Positions 1 to 9,990 are shown, counted from the first letter of the stretch. The stretch: 64,000 nucleotides of DNA from Shewanella denitrificans OS217 (GCF_000013765.1 NC_007954.1:2604001-2668000), one strand, 5' to 3'. A program made the numbers and translations. Notes: generated from the sequence alone by a model not told the origin.

Positions 1-1
1 T

Positions 2-2428
2 CATGTGTATCAAGTGTCACCTAAAGGCGAATTTAAAAGCCTTGAAGATATCAAAAGCTTAGTTATCAAACCCGGGCTCACCTTAGGCGATGTAGCACAA
101 ATCAATTTCTCTTTGCCAGAACAAGTAGAAGGCCGCTTGCTGGACCAAAAATACGCCGTGGGCTTAGACGTATTTAAAGAATCAGGGGCCAACTTAGTGG
201 ATGTATCCGACCGAGTGCTTAAGGTCATTGACATCGTCAAACAAGATAAACAGTTTAATGGCATTAAGCTGTTCATCATGGAAAACCAAGCCTTCGGGGT
301 GAAGTCTTCATTGTCAGATTTACTTATTTCAGGCTTGATTGGCGCCCTGCTGTCATTTGGCGTCTTGTACTTGTTTTTACGTAATCTAAAGATGACCTTA
401 GTGGTGGTGTCTTCTGTCCCTATTTCCATCTGCATGACACTCGCTGTTATGTATCTATTGGGTTATAGCCTCAACATTTTATCTATGATGGGGCTGTTAT
501 TGGCCGTAGGTATGTTGATTGATAATGCCGTGGTCGTCACTGAAAGTGTGCTGCAAGAAAAACAAGCAAGCAATATTGATGATAACGACAGTTGTCAAAT
601 CAAAGCCAATGAACGCGCTGTGCTTACCGGGGTTGAGAAGGTGGCACTGGCTGTCATGGCCGGTACCATGACCACGGCAATCGTGTTTTTACCTAATATT
701 TTCGGGGTAAAGATTGAAATCACCATTTTCTTAGAGCATGTGGCCATAGCCATTTGTATATCCTTGGCTGCATCCTTGCTGGTATCCAAAACCTTAATAC
801 CGCTATTGCTAACTAAGCTGCATTTCGATACACCTAAACAAACTAAAGAGAGTCAAATACAACTGGGCTATCAACGCAGCCTAAATTGGACACTTAACCA
901 TCCTAAGATCTCGGCGGCTATTGCCCTGGTTATCTTAGTGTCTACCGCATTGCCCTTGACCTTTATTAAGCAAGATCAAAGTGATGGAGAAGGCAATGAT
1001 CGCCTCTATATCAATTATCAAATTGAAGGCCGCCACAACCTTAAAGTCACAGAGGCGACGGTAAAGCAGATGGAAGACTACTTGTATGCCAATAAAGAGA
1101 AATTCTTTATTGAGTCTGTCTACAGCTACTACAGCCCGCAAGATAGCCAGTCGACGCTTATTCTAAAAAAAGACATTCCCATTCCCATGTCTGAGCTCAA
1201 AAAGAGCATACGTGAGGGCTTTCCTAAGTTTTCCATTGCCAAGCCTCAATTTGGTTGGGGCGGTGAGCAAAGGGGAATACGCGTCACCTTAACCGGTCGC
1301 TCGGCTTCTGAGCTCATTAAACTCAGTGAACAAGTGGTGCCCTTATTAAGTAATATTGAAGGCCTCGAGGATGTACGCTCTGAAGTCAGCGGCGCCCAGC
1401 AAGAAGTCGTCATTGTTATCAAGCGCCAAATGGCCATGCGCCTTGACCTTAAGCTTAACGAAATTGCCTCAAACATCGCCTTGGCGCTCAGAGGGGTACC
1501 GCTACGCTCTTTCAGGCATGACCCCAATGGTGAGCTTCGCATCGAACTTGCCTTCGATAAGAGCTGGCAAAACTCCCTAGAAGTGCTCAAACAAATGCCC
1601 ATCATCAGGCAAGGTGATCGCACTTATACCTTAGACAGTTTGGCGGATATTAAGGTCGTGCCTCGATTTGACACTATTCGTCATTTTAATCGTCAAACGG
1701 CGCTCTCCATCGGTGCTAATGCAGAAGAACTGACCACAGAGGAAGCCCAAGAAAAAATAACGCAAGTGATGGACTCAATAAACTTCCCTTATGGCTACGG
1801 TTACAGCTTACGCGGCGGCTTTGAACGTCAAGATGAAGAGCAGTCTGTGATGCTTGTGAATATGATCTTAGCTATCGCTATGATCTACATAGTTATGGCG
1901 GCATTATTCGAGTCATTACTGCTGCCCACAGCCATTATTACCTCGATCTTATTCTCCATTACTGGGGTATTTTGGGCCTTATTATTGACGGGGACCCCTA
2001 TGGGGATCATGTCCATGATAGGCATACTCATCTTGATGGGGATCGTGGTAAACAATGGCATAGTGTTAGTGGATCAAATCAACCAGATGACCCCAGCCCT
2101 CGATGAACTCAGTGACACTATTGGCCGTGTGTGTGTCACACGTTTACGCCCAGTACTCATGACGGTAGGCACCACGGTATTAGGTTTAGTGCCGCTGGCT
2201 CTTGGGGATACACAAATTGGCGGCGGAGGTCCCCCTTACTCACCTATGGCCATCGCCATTATCGGTGGCCTCACCTTTTCAACCGCCACCAGTTTGTTTT
2301 TAGTGCCTTTATGCTATCAAGCCTTATACAGAATGCGTTATAAAGCGGCAATTAGACTGGGCATGGCTGACAATTTGGCGAAAAAGCTGCTACCTTGGAC
2401 AGTAGATCCTGCCCAAAGAAAGGAATAA
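2..2428 (+). CDS. RND efflux transporter permease, 5' end missing
   Basis: C-terminal part (about 808 residues) of an inner-membrane RND pump subunit of the AcrB/MexB (HAE1-like) superfamily, which exports drugs or other compounds using the proton gradient. The reading frame is open to the window edge, so the start lies outside; full members are about 1,020-1,060 residues. Visible are the transmembrane blocks around residues 105-275, including the conserved GMLIDNAVVVTESV segment (the paired acidic residue region of TM4), a periplasmic loop of about 300 residues, and a second transmembrane block from about residue 610 with GIVVNNGIVLVDQ. The periplasmic adaptor is presumably upstream, outside the window. 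The next gene begins 3 bases after its stop, so the two are probably cotranscribed. The substrate cannot be told. Confidence 0.9.
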   Translation, partial: HVYQVSPKGEFKSLEDIKSLVIKPGLTLGDVAQINFSLPEQVEGRLLDQKYAVGLDVFKESGANLVDVSDRVLKVIDIVKQDKQFNGIKLFIMENQAFGVKSSLSDLLISGLIGALLSFGVLYLFLRNLKMTLVVVSSVPISICMTLAVMYLLGYSLNILSMMGLLLAVGMLIDNAVVVTESVLQEKQASNIDDNDSCQIKANERAVLTGVEKVALAVMAGTMTTAIVFLPNIFGVKIEITIFLEHVAIAICISLAASLLVSKTLIPLLLTKLHFDTPKQTKESQIQLGYQRSLNWTLNHPKISAAIALVILVSTALPLTFIKQDQSDGEGNDRLYINYQIEGRHNLKVTEATVKQMEDYLYANKEKFFIESVYSYYSPQDSQSTLILKKDIPIPMSELKKSIREGFPKFSIAKPQFGWGGEQRGIRVTLTGRSASELIKLSEQVVPLLSNIEGLEDVRSEVSGAQQEVVIVIKRQMAMRLDLKLNEIASNIALALRGVPLRSFRHDPNGELRIELAFDKSWQNSLEVLKQMPIIRQGDRTYTLDSLADIKVVPRFDTIRHFNRQTALSIGANAEELTTEEAQEKITQVMDSINFPYGYGYSLRGGFERQDEEQSVMLVNMILAIAMIYIVMAALFESLLLPTAIITSILFSITGVFWALLLTGTPMGIMSMIGILILMGIVVNNGIVLVDQINQMTPALDELSDTIGRVCVTRLRPVLMTVGTTVLGLVPLALGDTQIGGGGPPYSPMAIAIIGGLTFSTATSLFLVPLCYQALYRMRYKAAIRLGMADNLAKKLLPWTVDPAQRKE

Positions 2429-2431
2429 TCC

Positions 2432-3301
2432 ATGTTCTTAGCTCGTTACACTCTTTTAGGCCTTAGCCTTTGTAGCCTACTTGTGCCTCAGTTTGCCCAT
2501 GCTCAAGCAGACAGATTTGCAGAAGTACAGATAACTCAGACCCAGTTAGCCGAAAATGTGTATGTGTTTATGGGGGCTGGCGGCAACATTGGCGTCTCTT
2601 CTGGCATAGATGGCTTGCTCATCATAGACGATCAGTTCGCCCCTTTGGCCGAGAAAATTACCGCAGCCCTCAATACTCTGCAGGTCGGCATGCCAAAGTA
2701 TGTGATTAATACCCATTTCCATGGGGATCACACAGGTGCCAATGAGCACTTCGGTCAGCAAGGCACTATTTTGGCTCACCATAATGTATTGAGTCGCCTG
2801 AGCGAAAATAAAAGCCTCAATAAAGTCGCGCTGCCAGTAATCACCTTCGATAAAGGCCTGTCGGTGCATTTCAATAATGACACCTTAGCGGTTAAGCACT
2901 TAGGTCCTGGCCACACGGATGGCGACAGCATAGTCATTTGGGAAAAAGCCAATATCATCCATATGGGCGACTTGTTTTTTAAAGACAAATTTCCTTTTAT
3001 CGACTTAGATCATGGCGGCTCTATTTTGGGTTATCGCAACAATGTGTCAGCGGCCCTTAGTTTGATCAATGATAAGACCCAAGTGATCCCAGGTCATGGC
3101 GAAATGGCCACCAAAAACGATCTCTTAAAGTTTAAGCACATGCTCGATGACAGCATCAACTGGATGCGAAAGGAAATCAGTCTAGGCAAGAACCTGAAGC
3201 AAATCAAAAAACAAGGGGTACCGAAAAAGTGGAAAAACTGGGGTTGGAACTTTATCTCCGAAGATAAATGGATCAATACCTTGTACCAAGGTTTGATGTA
3301 G
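2432..3301 (+). CDS. Exported MBL-fold metallo-hydrolase
   Basis: A 289-residue metallo-beta-lactamase-fold hydrolase. Residues 1-24 form a Sec signal peptide ending in FAHA-QA, so it acts in the periplasm. Zinc ligands are seen in THFHGDHTG (about residues 93-101, the HxHxDH motif), in GPGHTDGD (about 153-160) and in the late PGHGE (about 216-220). This layout fits the general MBL superfamily, including quinoprotein-relay-type and subclass-B-like enzymes. It is not evidence of beta-lactam resistance, and the substrate is unknown. An AAGGA ribosome site lies 7 bases before the ATG. The gene follows the RND permease gene by 3 bases and is followed by a strong bidirectional hairpin terminator. 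Confidence 0.85.
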   Translation: MFLARYTLLGLSLCSLLVPQFAHAQADRFAEVQITQTQLAENVYVFMGAGGNIGVSSGIDGLLIIDDQFAPLAEKITAALNTLQVGMPKYVINTHFHGDHTGANEHFGQQGTILAHHNVLSRLSENKSLNKVALPVITFDKGLSVHFNNDTLAVKHLGPGHTDGDSIVIWEKANIIHMGDLFFKDKFPFIDLDHGGSILGYRNNVSAALSLINDKTQVIPGHGEMATKNDLLKFKHMLDDSINWMRKEISLGKNLKQIKKQGVPKKWKNWGWNFISEDKWINTLYQGLM

Positions 3302-3318
3302 CGTCTAGGTTCACGAAT

Positions 3319-3347
3319 AAAAAAGCTTGCCTGAGGCAAGCTTTTTT
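3319..3347. terminator. Bidirectional terminator between convergent genes
   Basis: The hairpin GCTTGCC-TGA-GGCAAGC is flanked by A6 on the left and T6 on the right. It can therefore end transcription of the plus-strand hydrolase gene and of the minus-strand kinase-like gene. Confidence 0.85.
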
Positions 3348-3369
3348 ATTTAACGTCGTTACTTGAAAC

Positions 3370-4104
3370 CTAAACCCATTTCGGCGCTTGCCTAAAATGC
3401 CACAACACCCAATAGATGGGTTTCAAGTCTTTACCGCCCACATGACGAAATGGCCTTGCAAAATAATAGAGCCATTGCCAACTGGCCACAAAGGCCTTAG
3501 CTTGCTGCCAAATGGCATCACCGCCATGACGGCGATATTCTGCAATGGCCTCAAAAATCATCTGACTCTGCGGCCCTAAATAACGGTACAGGCTATGTAT
3601 GTAGATGAGTAAGTCCCGGATCTGCTGCATACATAAGCTCTGCTTAGCTTGATTGGCTTCAAAATCGATAAACTTAACATCACCCGCCTGCCAACTAATG
3701 TCTCGCAGTGCTGGGCGGCCATGGGCTAAAGACATAGTGTGCAATTTAGCTAGGGCTCGACTGGCATCATTAAGAATGATTTGCAGTTGATCTTGAGTCG
3801 TTTCATGACTTGTTAGCCACTGCTTGAGGGTTTTTCCCGCATCTTCCAACACCAAATAATCAGCACCACTGTCCATTAACATAGGCACGGCCGCGCCCTG
3901 AGCATTAAGCTGAGTCAATAAGTGAATTTCTTTTTGGATGGAGACATAAGGATTGTCTTTGACGAGTCGCATCGCACCTTGCAGATGCTCAGCCTGTTTA
4001 AGCCAATATCCTTTCCCTTGATATTGGAAAAAACAAATTCTTTCACCCAAGTGGGTGTGACGCACTTGAGAAACCACTTGTTTAAAATCATCTAGCGGCA
4101 ACAT
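3370..4104 (-). CDS. Small kinase-fold protein (Kdo/LPS-kinase-like)
   Basis: A 244-residue protein that looks like a minimal protein-kinase-fold enzyme. It has a short N lobe with KQAEH (possible ATP-binding lysine), then LVLEDAG at the hinge, then AHGRPALRD followed by KFIDFE, which resemble the catalytic loop (HGD...D) and the DFG position of BUD32/InaA/Kdo-kinase-like families. It lies downstream of msbA-lpxK, both lipid A genes, so a lipopolysaccharide sugar kinase role is plausible but unproven. The second ATG is chosen because AAGGAG lies 7 bases ahead of it, against 1 base for the upstream ATG. That ribosome site sits in one arm of a perfect 7 bp hairpin. It is not confirmed to belong to the lpxK operon, because a 211 base AT-rich gap separates them. 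Confidence 0.6.
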   Translation of the reverse strand: MLPLDDFKQVVSQVRHTHLGERICFFQYQGKGYWLKQAEHLQGAMRLVKDNPYVSIQKEIHLLTQLNAQGAAVPMLMDSGADYLVLEDAGKTLKQWLTSHETTQDQLQIILNDASRALAKLHTMSLAHGRPALRDISWQAGDVKFIDFEANQAKQSLCMQQIRDLLIYIHSLYRYLGPQSQMIFEAIAEYRRHGGDAIWQQAKAFVASWQWLYYFARPFRHVGGKDLKPIYWVLWHFRQAPKWV

Positions 4105-4315
4105 AGTCATACTCCTTCTACGAAGGAGATAATTATCTTTTCAAATATAGGCCCATGCAAGCAAACTATTGTAAATTAATACTTATTTACGATAATTGCT
4201 CAACCAATTAATCACCAAATTACACTTTTTAAAACCAAGCAATACAAAATTCACAATCCCATTACAAAAATTAAAACACCCTAAGGTGTTTTAATAAAAC
4301 TCATAAGCCAAGGTA

Positions 4316-4486
4316 TTAGCTTAAAGGTTGTGCTCTATTTTCAAGTAACACAGGGATGCCTTCTGTGATAGGGAACGCCAACTTATCGAACTTACAATTT
4401 AACGTCTGCGCTTGTTTATCAAATTCAAGCTTTCCCTTACACACAGGACACGCCACTATTTCTAACAATTTCTTATCGAATGCCAT
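4316..4486 (-). CDS. Trm112/YcaR family zinc-ribbon protein
   Basis: A 56-residue protein. It begins MAFDKKLLEIVACPVCKGKL, the standard start of the bacterial Trm112-like (YcaR, UPF0434) family, with a CPVC zinc-knuckle pair at residues 13-16 and the conserved PITEGIPVLL segment at about 39-48. A third cysteine (residue 31) is present. Its exact biochemical role in bacteria is not established. Its start is 12 bases after the lpxK stop and it is cotranscribed with it; the msbA-lpxK-ycaR order is common in proteobacteria, where kdsB usually follows. Here kdsB is absent from the next position. AAGGAAAAAGCAAG precedes the ATG as ribosome site. Confidence 0.88.
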   Translation of the reverse strand: MAFDKKLLEIVACPVCKGKLEFDKQAQTLNCKFDKLAFPITEGIPVLLENRAQPLS

Positions 4487-4498
4487 CTTGCTTTTTCC

Positions 4499-5494
4499 TT
4501 ATGGTTTTATCTGCACTAATGGCGCTAAACGGGCCAACAATGCCTTATCAAAATCTGCGTTAAGTCTCGCATTAACCGGTAAATACCACCAATTATCTTG
4601 AGCAAAGTCGCGGCACTTGATGGCATCTTTTTCCGTCATAATAAGCGGCAAGTCCCCCGCCAATGCAATGAGTGCTTGAGCATCGAATGCCTGATGATCA
4701 TCAAATGCTAAGGTGTGCTTTAGCTGATACCCTTGGCCGCTAAGTGAGTCAAAAAATCGCGCTGGATTACCTATGCCGGCCATAGCCACCACGGGCAGTG
4801 CTTTATCTAGGCTTTCCAATCCAGGCTGACTCGATTTAACCTTCAACAAGGGCTTAGGTTCCAGCTGCATCAACACCTCATTGTCTTGGGCCTTCCCCCC
4901 ATTATTAATCAGCCAATCTATGGTCTTTAACCGCCATAATCCTTCCCGTAATGGCCCTGCGGGTAACAGATAACCATTACCAAAACGCCGAGCGCCATCT
5001 ATGATAACAAGCTCTATATCTCGAGTTAATTTGTAATGCTGCAGGCCATCATCGCTGATAATGACATCGATATCATAATGGCGTTGCAATAAGCTCACCG
5101 CGGCAAGCCTGTCAGGTCCCACAGCCATGGGCACTTGAGTGCGGGCCACTATCATGGCGGGCTCATCACCGACATCCACAGCGCTCGCCTGTGCTTCAAC
5201 CAGCTTAACCCCGTCTATTTTTACCCCATAACCGCGGCTAATCACCCCTGGGCGATAGCCTTGGCGCCGAAGCAGTTCAATGAGATAGATGACCATAGGT
5301 GTTTTGCCACTGCCACCCACGGTAATGTTACCGACTATGATAACTGGCACCCCTAAGGCTTCTGATGCCGATGGGCTGCCAGCAAACTTTTTCCGTCTCA
5401 GACTCGAAATCAACCAAAATAAGCCAGATAACGGCACTAGTAGCCATTTAATGGGATTTGAGCCATACCAAATATTATTTATCCAGCGCTGCAT
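4499..5494 (-). CDS. lpxK: Tetraacyldisaccharide 4'-kinase
   Basis: LpxK, 331 residues, phosphorylates the 4' position of the lipid A disaccharide at the cytoplasmic face of the inner membrane. This is the sixth step of lipid A synthesis and yields lipid IVA. The N terminus is a membrane-anchoring segment (WLLVPLSGLFWLISSLRRKKF), followed by the P-loop GNITVGGSGKTPM at about residues 56-68, the ISRGYG segment and VIISDDGLQH with the conserved DDGLQH catalytic acidic residues. Length matches the family. It directly abuts msbA (stop of msbA next to its ATG), so the two are translated from one message, consistent with making and then flipping lipid A. Confidence 0.97.
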   Translation of the reverse strand: MQRWINNIWYGSNPIKWLLVPLSGLFWLISSLRRKKFAGSPSASEALGVPVIIVGNITVGGSGKTPMVIYLIELLRRQGYRPGVISRGYGVKIDGVKLVEAQASAVDVGDEPAMIVARTQVPMAVGPDRLAAVSLLQRHYDIDVIISDDGLQHYKLTRDIELVIIDGARRFGNGYLLPAGPLREGLWRLKTIDWLINNGGKAQDNEVLMQLEPKPLLKVKSSQPGLESLDKALPVVAMAGIGNPARFFDSLSGQGYQLKHTLAFDDHQAFDAQALIALAGDLPLIMTEKDAIKCRDFAQDNWWYLPVNARLNADFDKALLARLAPLVQIKP

Positions 5495-7306
5495 TTATTC
5501 GCCAAACTGCATCTGATACAAACCTGCGTAGGCACCCTTTTTCTCGATAAGGCTAGCATGAGTGCCCCGTTCGATAATCTTGCCTTGATCTATCACTAAA
5601 ATTTCATCGGCGCTTTCTATGGTAGAAAGCCTGTGCGCTATCACAATCGACGTACGATTATGACGTAAATTATCGAGTCCCAACTGAATGGCTTTTTCCG
5701 ATTCAGTATCCAGCGCCGATGTAGCTTCATCTAAGATTAATACTGGGGCGTCGCGCAGCATGGCCCTGGCAATAGCGATACGTTGACGCTGACCGCCAGA
5801 GAGCAATACCCCGTTTTCCCCCACTTGGGTGTCCAAACCTTCAGGAAGCTGTTCGATAAACTCCATCGCATGAGCGAGTGTGGCCGCCTTAAGAATTTGC
5901 TCACGGCTCACTTCACCTGGATAAGCGTAAGCAATATTATTAGCGATAGAGTCATTAAATAAGGTCACTTGCTGTGACACTAGCGCCACTTGCGAGCGCA
6001 ACGATTTAAGTGAATAGTCGTAAATGCTGACATCATCAAGGCGGATATCCCCTTGTTCAAGGCCAGTATAGAAACGTGTGATAAGGCTTGCCATGGTGGA
6101 TTTACCAGAGCCTGAACGCCCCACCAATGCCACTGTTTTACCCGGCTTGACGTCAAAATCTATGTTATTCAGCGCAGGTTTAGCCTGTCCTGGATAACTG
6201 AAACTGACGTTATCAAAGCGTAAATGGCCTTGCACACGTTCAACCTGATGGGCACCCGTATCGGATTCAGGCAAGGTATCCAATAATTCAAATACCGTGG
6301 TGCAGGCTGCTATCCCGCGCTGAAACTCGGCATTGACTCGAGTTAAGTTTTTAATTGGCTGCAGCATGGCAAGCATAGCGCCTAGGATAGCCGCAAAGGT
6401 GCCTGCGGTGAGCTCAAGCTTCATACTATCTAAACTGGCGGCATAGAGCACGAATGCCAAGGCGAAGGAGCCGATGATCATGATCACAGGCTGGCTGACA
6501 GATTGCGCCATCGCAAGCTTCATATTCTGATAACGGTTGCGATCGTTAACTTCATAAAAGCGTTTACTTTCAGTTTCCTGACCACCAAATGATAAGACAT
6601 TTTTGTGACCTTTTATCATCTGCTCCGTGGTGGCAGTCACCCCGCCCATGGCCGACTGAATTTGCACTGAGACTTTACGGAATCGCTTGCTGACTATGCT
6701 TATCACCACCCCCATCAAGGGGCCTATGACTAAGATGCACAGTGACAATTTCCATGAATAGAAAAACATCAATGCCAACATGCCAATCACAGTAATGCTG
6801 TCTCGGACGATTGAAATTAAGGCGCTGCCAGAAGCACGGGCTATCTGCTCGGTATCGAAAGTGACTCTTGAGATCAAGTTACCGCTATTCTCGCGGTCGA
6901 TATAACTCACAGGTAAGCGCAAATAGTGCTCAAACACTTGCTGGCGCATATCCATAATAAGCTGAGCACTTAAATATGAAATGCAGTAAGTAGAGACAAA
7001 GTTTGCCACTCCGCGCAAAGTAAACATGCCAATCACCACGAGAGGCGCCATTAACATCACGTCTTTATTGGCACTAAACCCGCCACTGGTTGGCAGTTCA
7101 ACCCCAGCCACAACGGTGGGGTTTTGGCTAAAACCTTCATCGATAAACGGTTTGATAAAAGCAATGAATGCCGCATCCACAAGACCGTAAACAATCAAGC
7201 CTAAGATTGACAGGGTTAGCATGCCTTTCATTGGCATGACGTAGGTCATCAAGCGTTTAAATACTGTGCTCATTTCATTTTTGGGTGATGCTGTCATGGG
7301 ATCCAA
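5495..7306 (-). CDS. msbA: Lipid A export ATP-binding/permease protein
   Basis: MsbA, 603 residues, is the homodimeric ABC exporter that flips the lipid A core across the inner membrane. Residues about 1-330 hold six transmembrane helices. The nucleotide-binding domain shows Walker A GRSGSGKST (about 397-405), the signature LSGGQRQRIAIARA and Walker B VLILDEATSALD, then the H-loop IAHRLST. The length fits the family (about 580-600). The N terminus has an extra MDPMTASPKNE; translation could also begin at an internal Met (MSTVFKRL). It lies between comEC and lpxK, all on the minus strand with gaps of 30 bases or less, as in many gammaproteobacteria. Confidence 0.97.
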   Translation of the reverse strand: MDPMTASPKNEMSTVFKRLMTYVMPMKGMLTLSILGLIVYGLVDAAFIAFIKPFIDEGFSQNPTVVAGVELPTSGGFSANKDVMLMAPLVVIGMFTLRGVANFVSTYCISYLSAQLIMDMRQQVFEHYLRLPVSYIDRENSGNLISRVTFDTEQIARASGSALISIVRDSITVIGMLALMFFYSWKLSLCILVIGPLMGVVISIVSKRFRKVSVQIQSAMGGVTATTEQMIKGHKNVLSFGGQETESKRFYEVNDRNRYQNMKLAMAQSVSQPVIMIIGSFALAFVLYAASLDSMKLELTAGTFAAILGAMLAMLQPIKNLTRVNAEFQRGIAACTTVFELLDTLPESDTGAHQVERVQGHLRFDNVSFSYPGQAKPALNNIDFDVKPGKTVALVGRSGSGKSTMASLITRFYTGLEQGDIRLDDVSIYDYSLKSLRSQVALVSQQVTLFNDSIANNIAYAYPGEVSREQILKAATLAHAMEFIEQLPEGLDTQVGENGVLLSGGQRQRIAIARAMLRDAPVLILDEATSALDTESEKAIQLGLDNLRHNRTSIVIAHRLSTIESADEILVIDQGKIIERGTHASLIEKKGAYAGLYQMQFGE

Positions 7307-7336
7307 TAATGCAGAATTACAAATAAGGTGTGCATT

Positions 7337-9958
7337 CTACTCTGGTTTTTGGCTCGAACCAAATCTAAACACTTGGTTATACCAAAATGGCGCACGCTCA
7401 GTGCGATAGCCGCGAATACGGATAGACGAAGGGCTAAAATCTACGCTAATTTGCCCCAATTCCCCTGTGGAATAGCGCTCTATGCCCTGTGACTGATAGC
7501 GTGCTAGCACTTGAGGTTTAGGGAAACCATACTGATTAGCAAAGCCCGCACTAAAAATAACAGAATAAGGCGAAACGGCTTGCAAGAAAGCCGCTGTAGA
7601 GGAGGTGTTACTGCCATGGTGCGGCGCGAGTAAGACTTCAGCAGCCATAGGTACGCCTTGTTGCAACAGTTTAAATTCTCGCAGCGCCTCTATGTCTCCC
7701 GTGAGTAAGGCTCGTCCATGGTGATTACCTATCCTTATGACGCAAGAGGCATTGTTATCTTTAGGCTCAGTCGCCGCGCTCATCAATTCAAGGGTCAATG
7801 CGCGCCAGCTAAACGGCGCTTGCCGGCACGTTTCATCTGCAAATCGGGCAATATCACTGATGACGTTCATCGAAGGGAATGCGGCCATCAACACCTTGGC
7901 ACCGCCCATATGGTCGTTATCATCATGACTTAACACTAAATACTCGGGCTCAGATATTCCCCGTGCGATGAGAAAGGGCAGAATAACCCGCTTGGCATAA
8001 CTAAAATCGAGGCCATAAGCTGCGCCAGTATCATAGATGAGGCCGTATTTGCCTTGCTGCACCACGATGGCGCTCCCTTGGCCCACATCCAGCACATGGA
8101 GCTGCCAGTCTGTTTCCGTTACCCCTTCATCCTGTAATCGATTGAAGCCTAGCTGACTGCTAAGCGCCATAAGTCCAGTAAACAGCAGCGGCAAGCAAAG
8201 GCTCATGGTCATTATCTGCCAAAGCCTGCATCTTTGATAAAGCAGTAACACCCCCCCTATTAAGGCCAATATCACTTGCGCTAAGGTAAAGGTTGCAAGA
8301 CTAAACTCAGCCCAAGGTAAATGCTTGCTGGCATCTAAAATCCACAAAAATGGCGTCAAGCTTAATTCGGCAACATAAAATAGCTTGGGCCCTAAGCTCA
8401 AACTCAGCTCGCGGGCAAACGCTGATATGACTTGGGTGTTAACAAATCCATCTAAGGACAATAAAGGCGACAATGAAAGAGAGTGCAAAAAATCTGGCTG
8501 AAAAAAATGAGCCTCATGATCAATAAACCTTGATAACCCGATAACAGCGGCGGCCCCATAAGCCAACAGCGTTAGCATAAGCCAATAGCCTAAGTAGCAA
8601 ACGAGCCAGAGAATAAGGCTTAACAAGGCCAGTGGGATGACGATGAAACTAAACCAAGGCACGAACAACAAATTAAGCCAAATGCTGTGAAGGGCCGCTG
8701 TGCCAAATAGCAATAATTGCAGTATCCCAAGCCCTAAGGCGAGGCGCCATTGAATACGCCACAAGCTTGCCGCAAAATGCTTTAAAGAATCCCCCCATAG
8801 GTCAAGCTTTTCTCGCCAAGGAACACGCTTGACGATTATTCCAAAAGAAGCCCATTGTGCTGACGCTGGCTCTTGATGAATGACAGTTTGTTTTGTTGCA
8901 TCATGGGACTTTTCCTGGGCATTCCCACTGACCTTATCGAGTGTGACACTCAGTAAAATGATGCTTAAGGCACAAAATGAAAGCCAAAACCCTGCACTTA
9001 ACGGCGCGAAAGGGTCGAACAATAGCACGGCACACAATGCCCAAATTAATCGCTCCCAAGGGGAGCTAAACTGCCTAAGTAGGCTTAATCCTACCAAGAG
9101 CAGCAGCATGAGCACCGCCCTTTGAGTGGCAATAGCAAATCCTGCAATATAGCCATAACAGAGCACCACAACTAAGGCTATTCCCATAGCGACAACCCAG
9201 TTACGTAGGCTTTCGCAAGGGTAACCTAAGACCAACAGACGCAGGCTTAACAATAAGACTGCAGCAAAAACCACGCTCACATGTAAGCCTGAAATGGCCA
9301 CTAAGTGCCCCGCTCCCGTACGCCTTAAGTCTTGCCAGCGCGCTGGGGTTATCCCTTTCTTGTCACCCAGTAATAAGGCCTGCAAAATATCCCCGCCATC
9401 AAGAGACATAAGAATGGGGCTTAATCTCTCCTGTAACCCTTGGCGTAAGCTCTGCGATTTATTCAACAAACTCGCCTCGGTCACCTTTCCTCTGGCCACT
9501 AAGTGCTGACTTAGCCAGTATTTTTGCTGATTAAAACCGCCTTCATTGAGCAAGCTAGTAATGCCTTTCATCTTAGCGTTAAAACGCCACACTTGCCCTA
9601 AGGCGAGCGGCAGCGGCTCACGCCAATTTAAACGATAAAAACGCGGAAATAGCCTAAACTGTGGGTCAATCACCTTCACGTCAAAACTTATCCAGTCGCG
9701 CTCTTGGTGAACTAGTGATACTATTTGCCCAGTGAACTCCCCATGCTGAGTCATTGCGGGCTCGTGCTGGTTAAATAATGAATAAAAACAATATGAAATC
9801 CACAAGGCACCCAAGAGCATTCCGCAAAAAAAACCTGAGGTTTTTCTCGAAATAACGAACACCATGATGAGGATCGGCCAGGTCCATGGCGCGAACAGCG
9901 CAGGCCAGAGTAAACTTGATAGTAAACAAGCACAAAAGCCGTAAATATATCCATTCAT
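7337..9958 (-). CDS. comEC: DNA internalization protein ComEC/Rec2
   Basis: An 873-residue polytopic membrane protein forming the inner-membrane channel for single-stranded DNA uptake in natural transformation. In order: N-terminal helices, a periplasmic OB-like DUF4131 region (about 80-170), the Competence domain with HLVAISGLHVSVV (about 219-231) and many helices, then a C-terminal MBL-type domain with LDVGQGSAIVVQQG, LVLSHDDNDHMGG and LAPHHGSNTSS. The metal-binding motif is LSHDDNDH, so the domain looks intact. Full length suggests functional competence machinery, but no pilus gene is in the window. It is the first gene of the comEC-msbA-lpxK-ycaR unit and is divergent from the DUF2062 gene, whose start is 32 bases away. 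Confidence 0.95.
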   Translation of the reverse strand: MNGYIYGFCACLLSSLLWPALFAPWTWPILIMVFVISRKTSGFFCGMLLGALWISYCFYSLFNQHEPAMTQHGEFTGQIVSLVHQERDWISFDVKVIDPQFRLFPRFYRLNWREPLPLALGQVWRFNAKMKGITSLLNEGGFNQQKYWLSQHLVARGKVTEASLLNKSQSLRQGLQERLSPILMSLDGGDILQALLLGDKKGITPARWQDLRRTGAGHLVAISGLHVSVVFAAVLLLSLRLLVLGYPCESLRNWVVAMGIALVVVLCYGYIAGFAIATQRAVLMLLLLVGLSLLRQFSSPWERLIWALCAVLLFDPFAPLSAGFWLSFCALSIILLSVTLDKVSGNAQEKSHDATKQTVIHQEPASAQWASFGIIVKRVPWREKLDLWGDSLKHFAASLWRIQWRLALGLGILQLLLFGTAALHSIWLNLLFVPWFSFIVIPLALLSLILWLVCYLGYWLMLTLLAYGAAAVIGLSRFIDHEAHFFQPDFLHSLSLSPLLSLDGFVNTQVISAFARELSLSLGPKLFYVAELSLTPFLWILDASKHLPWAEFSLATFTLAQVILALIGGVLLLYQRCRLWQIMTMSLCLPLLFTGLMALSSQLGFNRLQDEGVTETDWQLHVLDVGQGSAIVVQQGKYGLIYDTGAAYGLDFSYAKRVILPFLIARGISEPEYLVLSHDDNDHMGGAKVLMAAFPSMNVISDIARFADETCRQAPFSWRALTLELMSAATEPKDNNASCVIRIGNHHGRALLTGDIEALREFKLLQQGVPMAAEVLLAPHHGSNTSSTAAFLQAVSPYSVIFSAGFANQYGFPKPQVLARYQSQGIERYSTGELGQISVDFSPSSIRIRGYRTERAPFWYNQVFRFGSSQKPE

Positions 9959-9990
9959 AATGAATTAATTAAAGACAGCAATTGAGAATT

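Noticed and set aside
2432..3301. Annotation as a beta-lactamase
   Set aside because: The MBL fold is shared by many hydrolases, and nothing in the sequence points to beta-lactam substrates.
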